Assembly (NCBI RefSeq): GCF_000485595.1
Contig: NW_014578246.1
Location: forward strand, 9,340 to 55,953
Length of the DNA stretch: 46,614 nt
Source: Priapulus caudatus
Taxonomy: Eukaryota; Priapulida; Priapulimorpha; Priapulimorphida; Priapulidae
Reading direction: 5' to 3'
The position numbers and the translations under genes were made by a program. Below the pieces are notes generated by a model. It saw only the letters and a program-made list of their open reading frames with translations. It made no database searches and was not told the DNA's origin. The stretch's first letter is position 1; every line of letters begins with the position of its first letter. Below are positions 22,509 through 32,594 of this stretch, piece by piece.

Positions 22509-23446
22509 CAGCCTCCTCCAACTGGTCCGTCCAGTCGTCTCCGTCGTTGCAGGGGAGGTGGGGGGGGGGCGACCAAAGATATAGGTAATTTTCCGAGGAG
22601 ACAATTGGTTAAAGAATGTTCCAAGTCGCTTACGATGTTTGTAACATCTTGCAATGTTAGAATCATCACATGAATTGTTGTCTGCAAACGAATTATCGCT
22701 GCTGTTCTAGCGTTAACCGTGATCGCCAAAGTTACCATGCGACTGTTGATATTATTAACAAATTGTCTCATATTGTCGACACCTGTAATTAGTTCGTTAA
22801 TAGTGTCATGATTAAGTTTTACTTGGGTTTTCGTTAAATTAAAGACTGTGAGGGATTCTTCGATAGCATGCTGAAAGGCTCCTTGAGTTAGTTCAAATTT
22901 TGATATTCTAGTCTGTAATTCATTAATGTCACTTTCTGTTGCTACCCCGTAAAGAACTTTCTGGATTTTACCCATAAAAGGTAGGAGAGAGCGTTTCGTG
23001 CGATATTCAGGGGTTGAAAACATGGAGGTGAGGTCGTCGATACGTTGCGAAAGTCGCTGATAACGGGTCCTAAAATCTGATGCATGTCTCTTTATAAATT
23101 CCTCTATTATTTCTCTGAATTGATCGTTATTTTCCTCGATTTCACGCTGTACGGTCGCATTTATGGGTGAGTCGGGAGTGTTAGTGTGTAACCATTTTCT
23201 TATGGCCTCTTGTAATGGGTTCTTAATGGGCGTTCGGGTGGATAATTTGGTATAGATTTGTTTAGCTGTTGATGAACGTTTCGTACGTTCCGTAAATAAA
23301 TACTGAATTTGGTCATCAATAGTTCTCATATATGTCTTAACGGGCGACAGGTCAAGACTAAACACGACAGTCCAACTCGATTGTGTAATTGCGAGGTTAC
23401 CTCGTGGAACAAACAATTCGGTTCTTACTAATGTGATGGCTAGCAT
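22509..23446 (-). CDS. env: Retrotransposon envelope (F-like fusion protein), C-terminally truncated
   Basis: The first ATG in frame is 23444-23446, shortly after a strong splice acceptor. The frame extends upstream to 23572 without an ATG, as expected for a protein made from spliced RNA. A hydrophobic start acts as a likely signal peptide. Counted from 23572, RTKR at 191-194 is a furin-type cleavage site, followed by an F-type fusion-peptide segment (SLLPFMGKIQKVLYGV). A long helical region with NLTKTQ comes next. The family normally ends in a transmembrane anchor and short tail, and these are absent. After LVAP the frame runs into a proline/arginine-rich segment produced by a poly-G tract and ends at the junction. 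Broken; no anchor is encoded. Confidence 0.85.
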
Positions 23447-23492
23447 GAGCGTCACCGCAAATAGATGCGCAGTTTTTCGCAGAAAGCCGTTT

Positions 23493-23510
23493 CTGGAAAG
23501 AACAAAACAG
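23493..23510 (-). promoter_or_regulatory. Splice acceptor for env
   Basis: Minus strand TTCTGTTTTGTTCTTTCCAG is a long pyrimidine tract ending in AG at 23494-23493, just before the env signal-peptide region. It would pair with a donor in the leader (29140) or LTR. Confidence 0.6.
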
Positions 23511-23722
23511 AAAAATGAAAAATAACGAGATGCAATGAACTCTTGGTGTTCGATTCTGCTCCTACAATACACCTCCTATGCTGCGCAGCAATTTGTTGTT
23601 ATTAGTACGCAGGAGTTATGATAAACGAAATATAATTAGTCTTGATCGAATTATGGCTGTGAGTTCATTACATCGCCTCAGTGATCTGGTTGTCGTGGTG
23701 TCCGTTCCCATTTGAGTCCTGT

Positions 23723-26700
23723 TTATTCGGAATGTCCTTGATCAGAGGAATTCGAATGGTCGGCTCGGATGGGTGGTGTGTGCGACGTTCCCGGAATCAA
23801 TCTTGCCAAGGGTATGAGGTCGTCATCGCTGAAATCATTATCGGATGCTACTTGCCGTTGTACGTCCTCTCCATCCGAGTCCTCGGTGGAGCTATCCGTG
23901 GATGAGGGTGCCACCGGATAGGCGCGCGTTGCTAATCGTAATGGCTGCCTTCTCGTAGGTTTGTCCTGCAGCTGTTCCTGTTGTTCTCCCGTGGCTTCTT
24001 TATCAGGCTGGTCCCAACGCATATATGGATGAGCTGCTCGGAGATTGTCGACATGTGCGGTTAACTGGCGTCTTGTCGTCTCATGTTGCAGCATACATTT
24101 CTTTGGGGATAGAACTTTTATAATGGTAAAATGCGGCTTCCATGGCGCCGCTATCTTGGCAGTCGTGTGTGGCTTCAGTGTCGGATCGTGGTAATATACG
24201 GGATCGCCTACCTTAAAGTCATGAGCTCTTGCCCTTCTGTCATAGAGCCGCTTGTTTCGTTTTCTAACCTTCCTTGTTGACTCTTTCAGATGTGAATATG
24301 CGTGATGAAACCGTTCTATACTTTGTGATAGGGGGTCCTCATCGTACCCTTTGCGCCTAGGTAACAAAACGTTATCGAGAGGAAACACAGGGGCCCTAGC
24401 ATATAGGATGTAGAAAGGTGAATGTAAGTTTGTGGTATGAATACTCATGCGATATGCTGCTAATAACGAGGGGAGTAGCAGGTCCCAATTATCCTGCGCC
24501 GAGTTTACGTATTTGGCAAAAAACTGATTAATTACGCGATGAAAGCGTTCGCATGAGCCGTTAGAAGCTGGGTGATAGGGTGCACATCTAATAGCCTTAA
24601 TCTTAAAATGGGTTGTAAGTTTAGTCATGAGTGCATTTACGAATTCGGTCCCATTGTCTGAGAGTAACACTTTAGGGCATCCATGACGTGGGATTATCTC
24701 GTTGATTACTAAGTCAGCCACTATTGATGCCGTTTTATTTGTCACGGCAAAGCATTCCGGCCATCCGCTGAGCTCATCGTTAAAATGAATGACGTATCTA
24801 TTTCCACGTACTGTCGTGGGGTACTCGACCGTGTCGACTGATATGACTTCAAAAGGTGCATTTGGAATCGGAGCTGCACCTAATGGTGAGGGTATTCGGG
24901 TTAGTTTCTTTGACTTACACACTGTACATCTGTTAATGTAATCCTTAATCGTGACATACATCTTGCTCCAGAAGTATCGTTGACGTATGGAATTATACGT
25001 TCTTGCAAAGCCGAAATGAGCGCCGAGTTTGTCGTCATGATGTGCTGTAGTTACTGCTGTAATAAATGTCTCCGGAATCACTAATTGTGCTTCAATATCA
25101 TATGCCTTCACTGACTGAGGGATATGGTAGAGTAGGTCGTCCTCTGCATCAATGAAATATGACGATAATATTTTTAAATCCTTGATAGTTGTAGCTGGAG
25201 ATGTGAGCGTCGTACGTACTAGAGAAATCATAGCGTCAGTGTCTTGATGAGCCTTGAGAGATTCTAAAAAAAGTGCTGGCGGGTCTGTGTCCCCACTTTC
25301 ACTGTCCATCTCACTTTCACTCTGGTGAATGTACTGCACGGTCACAGGTTGCAATGCGTCGTTTACCTGCGCTAGGTGGCGCCTGTTGTCCTCTGCGGCA
25401 TCTGATTCCCCAGCTTGCTCGTCGTGGGAATTTATTGACTGGTCTTTTATCTCAGTTGTGTCGGTTGTGAGTCGACTCAAGTGATCCGCGTGTGGGATAA
25501 ACCTTCCTGAAGTATACTTTATGAACGGTTGAAATTCACTGATGATCATTGCCCACCGTAATAACCGCGGATTTTTCAATGTTGGACTTTTTAGAATAAA
25601 TTCTAAACACTTATGATCAGTTATCACCGTGAAATTGGCTCCGACTAGGTAAAATCGCAGTCGTTGGATCGCGAAAATCAATGCGTATGCCTCACGGTCT
25701 GTCGTGGACCACCGACATTGTACTGGAGTTAATTGATGGCTGAGATAATAAATGACAATCTCCTTGCCTTCATCATCATCTTGGGCCAAAACTGCGCCTA
25801 CTGCATAGTTACTCGCATCCGTATACAACTTGTAACTCTTGTGTATATCTGGGTAACCGAGAATCGGGGCTGTTATCAGCGCGTTTTTTAAATGTTGAAA
25901 TGCTACTTGGGCTTCATCACTCCAAATAAATTTGGCGTGTTTTTTGGTTAACTGTGTTAGTGGCACTGCTATTTTTGAAAAATCCCTTATGTGTGCCCTA
26001 TAGTACTGAGCCATTCCGAGAAAACTTCGAACCTGTCTGACGGTGGCTGGCGGTTTTAAATTTTTAATGGCTTCTATTTTCTCCGGGTCGGGTTTGATTC
26101 CAGAAGGGCTGATGATGTGACCTAAATAACGTACGCTCTGCCTCATGAAATTACATTTGACTGGATTTAATTTTAATCCAGCTTCTTTTAATCGGTCGAA
26201 AACGGTTTGAATGTCCTTTAAATGTTGCTCATACGTAGCGCTAAATACGACGATATCGTCGATATAAACAATTGCGGATACGTTAAGTAACCCCCTTAAC
26301 ACAGAATTTAAAAGCTTCTGAAATATACCTGGGGCCCCGGACAAACCAAATGGTAAAAATTTCCACAAATAAGAATTTGAACACGTTACCGTACAAGTTT
26401 TTAATTTATCAATGGGATCCATTGGAATTTGAAAATATCCTGATTTTAAATCCAAAGTTGTGTAATATCGCGACTTACCTAAACTGGCTAGAACGTCGGC
26501 GATTAGGGGTAGGGGATACGAGATTTTCGTGGTTAGGGTGTTTAATCGGCGGAAATCAACAACTAAATGACCTGCGGGGTCGTCACGTTTCTTAACTAAA
26601 AAACAGGGTGAACTCCAATCTGAAGTACCTTCTTCTACTATACCTGCTTGTAATAGCCTGTCGAAATGTTTATTCATTTGTTCCCTCTGTAACAATGGCG

Positions 26701-27829
26701 TTCTGTAAGGTCTCTGTTTGAGAGGAGCGTTATCTCGTGTATCAATTTTCATGTGAACTAGATTAGTCGACCCCAGCTCATAATCGTTGCTTGCAAATAA
26801 TTCCTTATTAGTTGTAATTAGTTTCTGCATTTCGTCTCGATAGGTGGCGTCTAAGTGGCTTAAATTGACCAAACGACTGCTATTGTTAGGAGTGGAGGGT
26901 GGAGGATGGAGTAGTTTAGCCTTGGGCATGTCATTTGCATTTTGTAGTGGTACCGTTAATGACCGTTTAGCGTCCTGCATAGAATTCCGTGCACACATAC
27001 GGGGCAGGTTTGTAGGCGCGACTAATGCTATGCGCTGTACGTGCTGTATGCGAGACGCCTGGCGTGTGTGCACTGGTGTGTATAATGCTAGTTCCATACC
27101 TGCTTGTATGCAAGTGCTTGCTAGCGTGGCATTGTGCAAGGGTATCTGTGTTGTTTTGACCGCTGGTCGGCGTGTATGCGTGTCCGTGCTGTTAATCTGT
27201 ATTTTACCTGTACACATACGCGTAGCCTTCGCCGGAATATGGATGTCTGAGGTAACTATAAATGTCTGTGCGGAATTTGAATCGAAAATTTGTATTGTAG
27301 AATTATTAATGATTAATCGTCGCTGCGCGCAATCTATGATAACTTTATGGTGTTGGAGAAAATCATATCCAAGCAAGACAGTTTGAAATAAATCCCGTAC
27401 AATAAAAAATGTGTGCTTAACTGTTAAATTCGCTATTGTTATAGGCAAAATTGCTTTCCCTAGAACAAATAGATCTTTCCCGCTAGCGGACCGTAATATC
27501 TGCGTGTGAGCTGACGAGAAAGCATACGAGAATTTCGATTCAACCTGTTCCCATAGCGACTGATTTATGATTGATACGGCCGAACCAGAATCAATTAATG
27601 CATGCGATTGTTGCTCTGCTACTGATACAATACATAGTGGTAAATTGTTAGTGTTTGTCGTTAACGGGGCGTCAGATCTATTTTTATCTAAATTAGTGCG
27701 AGATGTTAAATTCACCGATTCTATCGTCTCGCATTGCGAAGACCGGTGAGAGGGTTTACCGACCTCCAAGATGGCGACTGGCGTGGCGTGGACTGGCGCG
27801 GACAATTCGCCCAAAAATGCCCCGGGGTG
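23723..27829 (-). CDS. pol: Retrotransposon Pol (protease, RT, RNase H, integrase)
   Basis: Uninterrupted from the frame opening at 27829 (TAA just upstream) to the stop; there is no ATG at its start, so it is made as Gag-Pol by a -1 shift. Counted from 27814: aspartic protease with LIDSGSAVSII near residue 74; reverse transcriptase with FLVKKRDD, LDLKSGYFQIPM and catalytic YIDD near 516; RNase H starting YTDAS near 661; integrase zinc finger (HH...CTVC) about 923-966; catalytic core with D near 993, SDNGTEF near 1051, and E exactly 35 residues after the second D; then a GPY/F-like C-terminal module (PWKPHFTIIKVLSP) and a polar tail. All active-site residues are present, so the enzyme set could be functional. 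Confidence 0.97.
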   Translation of the reverse strand, partial: HPGAFLGELSAPVHATPVAILEVGKPSHRSSQCETIESVNLTSRTNLDKNRSDAPLTTNTNNLPLCIVSVAEQQSHALIDSGSAVSIINQSLWEQVESKFSYAFSSAHTQILRSASGKDLFVLGKAILPITIANLTVKHTFFIVRDLFQTVLLGYDFLQHHKVIIDCAQRRLIINNSTIQIFDSNSAQTFIVTSDIHIPAKATRMCTGKIQINSTDTHTRRPAVKTTQIPLHNATLASTCIQAGMELALYTPVHTRQASRIQHVQRIALVAPTNLPRMCARNSMQDAKRSLTVPLQNANDMPKAKLLHPPPSTPNNSSRLVNLSHLDATYRDEMQKLITTNKELFASNDYELGSTNLVHMKIDTRDNAPLKQRPYRTPLLQREQMNKHFDRLLQAGIVEEGTSDWSSPCFLVKKRDDPAGHLVVDFRRLNTLTTKISYPLPLIADVLASLGKSRYYTTLDLKSGYFQIPMDPIDKLKTCTVTCSNSYLWKFLPFGLSGAPGIFQKLLNSVLRGLLNVSAIVYIDDIVVFSATYEQHLKDIQTVFDRLKEAGLKLNPVKCNFMRQSVRYLGHIISPSGIKPDPEKIEAIKNLKPPATVRQVRSFLGMAQYYRAHIRDFSKIAVPLTQLTKKHAKFIWSDEAQVAFQHLKNALITAPILGYPDIHKSYKLYTDASNYAVGAVLAQDDDEGKEIVIYYLSHQLTPVQCRWSTTDREAYALIFAIQRLRFYLVGANFTVITDHKCLEFILKSPTLKNPRLLRWAMIISEFQPFIKYTSGRFIPHADHLSRLTTDTTEIKDQSINSHDEQAGESDAAEDNRRHLAQVNDALQPVTVQYIHQSESEMDSESGDTDPPALFLESLKAHQDTDAMISLVRTTLTSPATTIKDLKILSSYFIDAEDDLLYHIPQSVKAYDIEAQLVIPETFITAVTTAHHDDKLGAHFGFARTYNSIRQRYFWSKMYVTIKDYINRCTVCKSKKLTRIPSPLGAAPIPNAPFEVISVDTVEYPTTVRGNRYVIHFNDELSGWPECFAVTNKTASIVADLVINEIIPRHGCPKVLLSDNGTEFVNALMTKLTTHFKIKAIRCAPYHPASNGSCERFHRVINQFFAKYVNSAQDNWDLLLPSLLAAYRMSIHTTNLHSPFYILYARAPVFPLDNVLLPRRKGYDEDPLSQSIERFHHAYSHLKESTRKVRKRNKRLYDRRARAHDFKVGDPVYYHDPTLKPHTTAKIAAPWKPHFTIIKVLSPKKCMLQHETTRRQLTAHVDNLRAAHPYMRWDQPDKEATGEQQEQLQDKPTRRQPLRLATRAYPVAPSSTDSSTEDSDGEDVQRQVASDNDFSDDDLIPLARLIPGTSHTPPIRADHSNSSDQGHSE
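27721..27829 (-). promoter_or_regulatory. gag-pol overlap, -1 frameshift window
   Basis: Gag codons begin at positions divisible by three and pol codons one base earlier in the reading sense, which requires a -1 shift inside this overlap. No textbook X-XXY-YYZ heptamer is in the gag frame. The nearest are G-GTA-AAC (27760-27754) and a T-TTT-TGG run just upstream (near 27812-27818). The site is unresolved. Confidence 0.6.
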
Positions 27830-29031
27830 TTACAAATAGCACAGATCGGAACGCCTGTCGCTGTGTACCGGAATGTCGCATCTCGGCCGGGAGTGATTAG
27901 TGGGCGTTGCATTTGTCGCTGCTGTGGGTAATTAAATTGAGCGGGGTAATTAAATTGAGTGGGGTACCGCGGTGGCTGTCGCGTGGTTGCCATATCGCGC
28001 TGTTGCGGTCTAGTAAATGTTTGACGCTGTGGGAAATACTCTCTTTGATTATAGTTATTGTAACGGATAGGGTTAGAATTTTGATAACTGCCCTCGTTAT
28101 TATACCTACGCTGCTGCGGCGAATAGCTAGTGGTTTGTCTGTCTGATCTGTCATTAGCAGTTTGTCCGTCTGGTCTGTCATTAGCAGTTTGCCTGTCCGG
28201 TCGCTCGACATTGTCGTAAGCCTGTCGTAAAGCTGTCACTAGTTTACGAATATCATTAATCTGTCGCTGTACCGTCTGCGAATCTGTTAACGATATTGCT
28301 GTCACATCTGCGTCGTCCGTGGACCTCTGAAATCTCATGCTAATTTCCTTTTCTAAAACTGATTCGTATTTGGCAATTTCTACCGCTCTTAAAAATGTAG
28401 ACGGTTTTTTCCGCACTAATTTCTTCTTTAAAATATCAGCATTTAACCCATCAATAAAAGCGTCAACATACCTTTGCTGCAAATTTACATCGTTATCATC
28501 TAATTGTCCAAAAGCCGTCTTCCCCAGCTGTTCTAAACGTTTAGCAAACGATGAAAGTGACTCGGAATGTCTCTGTTTTATTTTCTTAAATCTTTGACGA
28601 GCGAGCGGGATTTCGCTCGCATCCGTATAACGTGTTTTTAAAATTTCCAAAAAATGTTTCCACCGAATTGTAGGTGAAACAGTTAGAATCTCAGCGGCGT
28701 AATTCGCCGGTTCGGCTCCAAGCAATCGAAGAGCGAGACGAACGCGTCGTTTATCGTCAGTCTCATCCAAAATAACAAATAGATGGGAAATGTTTTGGGC
28801 CCACTGAGTAAAAGTTACTGGCGTATCGTCTGTCCCGTTAAACTCTTTATACCCTGATACGAGTAATAACGATTGTATTTCCTTAACCAATTCCTGCATA
28901 GGTTGTTTTGGAAAAGAAATCTCTGTTTCTTGCGCGTCAACTTCGTCATCTGACACGTCTGCGTTACGACGATCTATGTTATCGTCGGAGAGTAGCGGGT
29001 GGGTTTGAGTACGGGGTGGAAGGGTTGTCAT
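27721..29031 (-). CDS. gag: Retrotransposon Gag
   Basis: 436 residues, ATG to TAG, open throughout. The central part (FTQWAQNISHLF, then GLNADILKKKL) has the helical capsid-like retrotransposon Gag pattern. A glutamine/asparagine/arginine-rich stretch from about residue 280 leads to one zinc knuckle near residues 396-411, CAICNTPGHFWANC, a C-X2-C-X4-H-X4-C motif that binds nucleic acid. A short repeat (DRPDGQTAN, DRSDRQTT) is present. Gag assembles the particle that packages element RNA. The 3' end overlaps pol by about 100 bases. Confidence 0.93.
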   Translation of the reverse strand: MTTLPPRTQTHPLLSDDNIDRRNADVSDDEVDAQETEISFPKQPMQELVKEIQSLLLVSGYKEFNGTDDTPVTFTQWAQNISHLFVILDETDDKRRVRLALRLLGAEPANYAAEILTVSPTIRWKHFLEILKTRYTDASEIPLARQRFKKIKQRHSESLSSFAKRLEQLGKTAFGQLDDNDVNLQQRYVDAFIDGLNADILKKKLVRKKPSTFLRAVEIAKYESVLEKEISMRFQRSTDDADVTAISLTDSQTVQRQINDIRKLVTALRQAYDNVERPDRQTANDRPDGQTANDRSDRQTTSYSPQQRRYNNEGSYQNSNPIRYNNYNQREYFPQRQTFTRPQQRDMATTRQPPRYPTQFNYPAQFNYPQQRQMQRPLITPGRDATFRYTATGVPICAICNTPGHFWANCPRQSTPRQSPSWRSVNPLTGLRNARR

Positions 29032-29508
29032 GATTTAAATTTACAATTAATTATACTAAGAGTTTAGGGTAGGAATGGTTCACTATTTGTGATGCGTATT
29101 CCAACAATCCGATATATTTCAATCATATACTAGCACTTACGATTTCATCGTGATAGAGTTTTGGCTGCCCGTATTCTGTTGACTTCGTATTTGTGCTCAC
29201 AATCCCAATGTATGCGTACAGAGCCGAGCGAGATATGAAAAACAAAAGTTATGTCAGACGCAATACGTGTGTTATGAACTATAATCGTGAACACAAGGAA
29301 AACGTCGTGTAGAACTGTAGCTTACGAACGAGACTGTACGTTAGCTGCTATAGGCAGTACGTATTTCAAAGGTATATATCACAAATATACTCTTAAAATA
29401 GATGAGCCTCTAAACATACATTAAACGTACATACACATACACACACACATAATATAAGTACACTAGTATAGTCTATCTATTAAGTGCTAGCCTTACCAAG
29501 TGTTTAAC
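29032..29508 (-). other. Retrotransposon 5' leader
   Basis: 477 untranslated bases between primer site and gag ATG. The packaging signal would be expected here; none can be recognised from sequence alone. Confidence 0.6.
29135..29140 (-). promoter_or_regulatory. Candidate splice donor in the retroelement leader
   Basis: Minus-strand GAAATC|GTAAGTGC lies between the primer site and the gag start. This is the usual place for the donor that makes subgenomic env RNA. A second GTAAGT lies in the LTR at 30066-30071. Confidence 0.4.
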
Positions 29509-29518
29509 CACGGCACCA
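29509..29518 (-). promoter_or_regulatory. tRNA primer binding site, best match tRNA-His
   Basis: Two bases after the LTR end the minus strand reads TGGTGCCGTG. As I remember it, the 3' end of animal tRNA-His is CACGGCACCA, an exact 10-base complement; the match does not continue further. Position and the leading TGG are as expected for a primer site. The tRNA identity is recalled, not looked up. Confidence 0.5.
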
Positions 29519-29520
29519 GC

Positions 29521-30420
29521 TGTAGTGATTTGTTTCTCGCCTCGTGTATACGTGTACGCTCAGGTGTGTGTGTGGGTGTGTGTGTGTGATCGTAGCTCGT
29601 GACGTATAGTGTATATACCATGCGATGTTCTAAAACCACAGGTCCTGCTTGGTGCGGGTAATTACCCTGAGGTTAGCACATAATGATAGACAAAACCAGA
29701 CGTGTACGTACAACACATATATATATATCTATTTAATACTTATCACCAATTTAAGTACAACAACATACAAGGGGTTTCGTCGTGTTAGATAAACGCAATA
29801 CAGTGCACGCCTTGCCTGCGTGTCTACAGATGGTTAGTTATAAATGTATCAATGGTCTACGTATCCTTAGCTATAGTGCTCCGTCTCTCTCACGTACAGA
29901 GTATGTTTGTACTAACGTGTTTTCTCACAGAACAACCAACAGAGTGGATGTATATGACAAAACAGAGGGTAGCACCGTAAATAAACAAAATACAATGACT
30001 CAAAATAGTTTAAAGAGAGAGAGAAACACAGATACGATGAGCACTCATACGATAGACCTATTAATACTTACGAAGACGCTGCCGTTCAGGAACTGTCTTC
30101 TAGAGTCCAGTACGACGGTATTTATTCTCTTTTTTGGGAACATTAGCCCGCTATCTGACGTCAGCATTGGCCCTCGCTACGTCCCTGGACGGCGAGTTTT
30201 CAGGGCGTTTTAATGGAATGCTTTAGGAACGGTCAGATTGACCGTTCTATGTGACTGACCAACGTAGCACGACTAATCCTAATCGTCGCTAAGATTAATT
30301 GTTTTCTAAGACCTGCCGGACATTCTATAGCTTAGGCTAGCCGGTAGTTTTCCACTGCCCTTAATGACTTTTTCCTTTTAATTAACTTTCCCTTTTTATG
30401 CCAATATTCTCTTCATTACA
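29521..30420 (-). repeat. 5' LTR (900 bp)
   Basis: Read on the minus strand it starts TGTAATGAAG at 30420 and ends CACTACA at 29521, so the termini are TGTA and TACA, matching inverted ends. A TATA-like AATAAATA lies at 30119-30126. A candidate splice donor (GTAAGT, 30071-30066) and CA/GT and TA microsatellite tracts are inside. The outer end coincides exactly with the start of unit B. The boundary is inferred from termini and primer site, since no second LTR exists here for comparison. Confidence 0.75.
30119..30126 (-). promoter_or_regulatory. TATA-like box in the 5' LTR
   Basis: Minus-strand AATAAATA about 300 bases into the LTR, followed about 30 bases on by an unmarked start region (GAAGACAGTTCC). 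Placement fits an LTR promoter that marks the U3/R border. Inferred only. Confidence 0.4.
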
Positions 30421-30686
30421 ATATATCACGTGCTCATGGGGAATCAACATGGTAGGCTACATAATGATTGCGCACGGAGTGGCTAATTCTTTATGGGCCC
30501 TATGTGATGGACAGCTGGTGAAATTCACCAGCTGTATACCTATGTTCATACTGGGAATGCTGGCACACGCGGCAGCCATTACGGCCATGTTCCTATGACA
30601 ACCGCACCCGGAAGAACGGGCCATGTATTACATCATTGCTATTGCGTGGGCGATTGGAGATGCTGTCTGGAAGATTCAATTGAATT
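30421..30686 (+). pseudogene. UNC93-like exon 2, allele B, interrupted by retrotransposon, with TGA
   Basis: The first two exon bases and the acceptor seen in A are replaced by the LTR. The frame reads TCSWGINMVGYIMIAHGVAN, FILGMLAHAAAITAMFL, a stop TGA at 30596-30598, then QPHPEERAMYYIIAIAW and GDAVWKIQLN, ending at T|GTACGT. UNC93 proteins have tryptophan at the stop position in the motif ..LW.P.PEE, so TGG to TGA is likely. Without an acceptor this exon could not be spliced normally. Confidence 0.85.
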
Positions 30687-32594
30687 GTACGTGCTTCTTT
30701 ACCCTTTTGCTAATGCTCATTTTCTCCTTTACCTTTTGTCCAAACATTTTCTACTCTAATTCGTCCGCAAATCTCCCACCTGCACTAACCTGTTATATCC
30801 AGTAGCTATTGCTGCTATATTCTGACCGGTCTGCTTCTACAAGCCCGGGAACTTTGTGTCTGATTATTTTGCCAAGATGCTTGTTACTGAGGTATTTATG
30901 AGGTCTCGCGTCCTTATGCCAGGGTATTTTCATGATGCGCGTGATGCCCATATACCTCTCAAATGTCACAACATGACACAACGATAGCGAACGTGGCAGT
31001 ATTATCTAGCATGTGAATGGTTGTGGTAAGAATAGGGGCCAAGCATCCCCTTGGCAGAAAATTGAGATATGTCTTATTTTTGCCAATGAGGAGGATAGGG
31101 TCCAACTCACGGTCATCTGTCCCGCTATCTATCCAAAATACTGTAGATGGCTCATATATAGTTTTGATTGTCCCGCCATTTTAGCATCTATCTTGTGAAC
31201 GTGGTACATTTATTCACCTGTAGACCAGAAGCTGCCGTTAGATGCCCATGCGTGGTGAAAGCTGCACCTATAGTGGGTTTGGAATGGTGTAGCCTAGGGT
31301 CATTTACCGAATGCATCCGAAAATCCACCCGGCGTAGTTTACATAGATACCTTGAGAGACTGTGAGAGCCTGCAGTGTGAGTGACCCTAGCCATACCATG
31401 TTGCAGACGGACTTTGATACATTTATTCTTCGATTACCGTGTATATTTATATCTACACTGTTGCAAAAGGAAGTGTTGTACTTTGCGACTGCCCTCTTAT
31501 GTATGTTCTGGCCTCTAAAAAGATATCCATACTAGTTTGGATATATACATATATAGAACAGAAAGGCAGACAGAGCGAGAGAGAGAGGCGGCGGAAATAT
31601 TGAGGCTGGTGAGGATAGCTCGAAGTCCGTATTGTGTTGCGTGGTATGCTTTCACAGTCTAATAGGCCCATCTTCAAACATTTCATCATACCGATAAATT
31701 TTTAAAAGGAGGCCGAACACGAAATTTCTAGCTATGCTTCCTACATATTCTTATTTGGTTTAGATATCAGGAGGATAAAAGATGCAAGCAAGTGATATAT
31801 CTCCATATTCACATCCAGGGATAGGCACACGGGGGTACACCAATATTTGCACCAACCTGATAAACAGCATATATGATGACATACATGGTTCAAACTCGGC
31901 TTGGTGCATCACGGTAAATACTTATTAATCGAAGCAATTTTTCTGCCTTACTGAGTGTATGAGGTTCGTTGAAATCAAGTATTTGCTCAAATTTACAAGA
32001 TTTCGGTTTCAAGCTTCAGATTCAGCAAGATCATCTTTATGTGACCGGGCTATCATTGCTAGTCTAAAGGAAGACACGATGGCGCACATGTTTGCGTTTT
32101 GGCGTCAAACTTCAGCGATTCTCCGAGTGACTACGTAAACCAGTTTCTAATATTTACTCAAAGTACACGGTTAACAAGCTTGAGAAACGTTTGACGATGG
32201 ATAAAGAGGTGAGCATTGCGTTGACACCACGAACAAACACGTATTTGGGTATCACTATTTTACATACGATAACTTTTATGGCGAATGACGATAGATGCAT
32301 GAATTTAAATGCCGTGTGCAATTTATCAATATGTCTGGAGCAAAGTATCGTATATCACATGCAATAGTCATGTACTTAAATCATTAAATGATGTAAATAT
32401 TTAATGATGTCTTAAAAACATGTCATGAACGCTAAGCTCACTATATAACTTATAGACTCATAATCGCTCGATGTTTTTTTACACCATCTCAATTAGTTAT
32501 TCGGGTTGCATTTTTAACAAGTTAGAAATGTCACTAGGTTAATCTTCTTGTGCTGTCGTGTGTCTCACCGATTCGTGGTATACTTATCTTACAG
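30687..32594 (+). other. UNC93-like intron 2, allele B
   Basis: From 31393 on it equals 12643-13845 of unit A. The part 30687-31392 has no sequenced counterpart in A. A 62-codon minus-strand frame (30793-30981, with GITRIMKIPWHKDARPHKYL) may be a relic of a mobile element, but no family was recognised with confidence. Confidence 0.6.

Larger units (their letters stand above)
22509..30420 (-). mobile_element. Gypsy (Ty3)-type LTR retrotransposon with F-type env, 3'-truncated
   Basis: In order on the minus strand: 5' LTR (30420-29521), primer site, leader, gag, pol by -1 frame change, and env. The gene order PR-RT-RNaseH-IN is that of Metaviridae. Env of the F-like class is known in insect errantiviruses and related animal elements. 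Gag and pol are fully open, so the copy is probably young. The 3' part of env, the polypurine tract and the 3' LTR are missing: at 22508/22509 the element meets unit A. A run of nine G on the plus strand lies just inside (about 22559-22569). No copy of the 5' LTR was seen to the left. The element is antisense to the UNC93-like gene. Confidence 0.93.
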
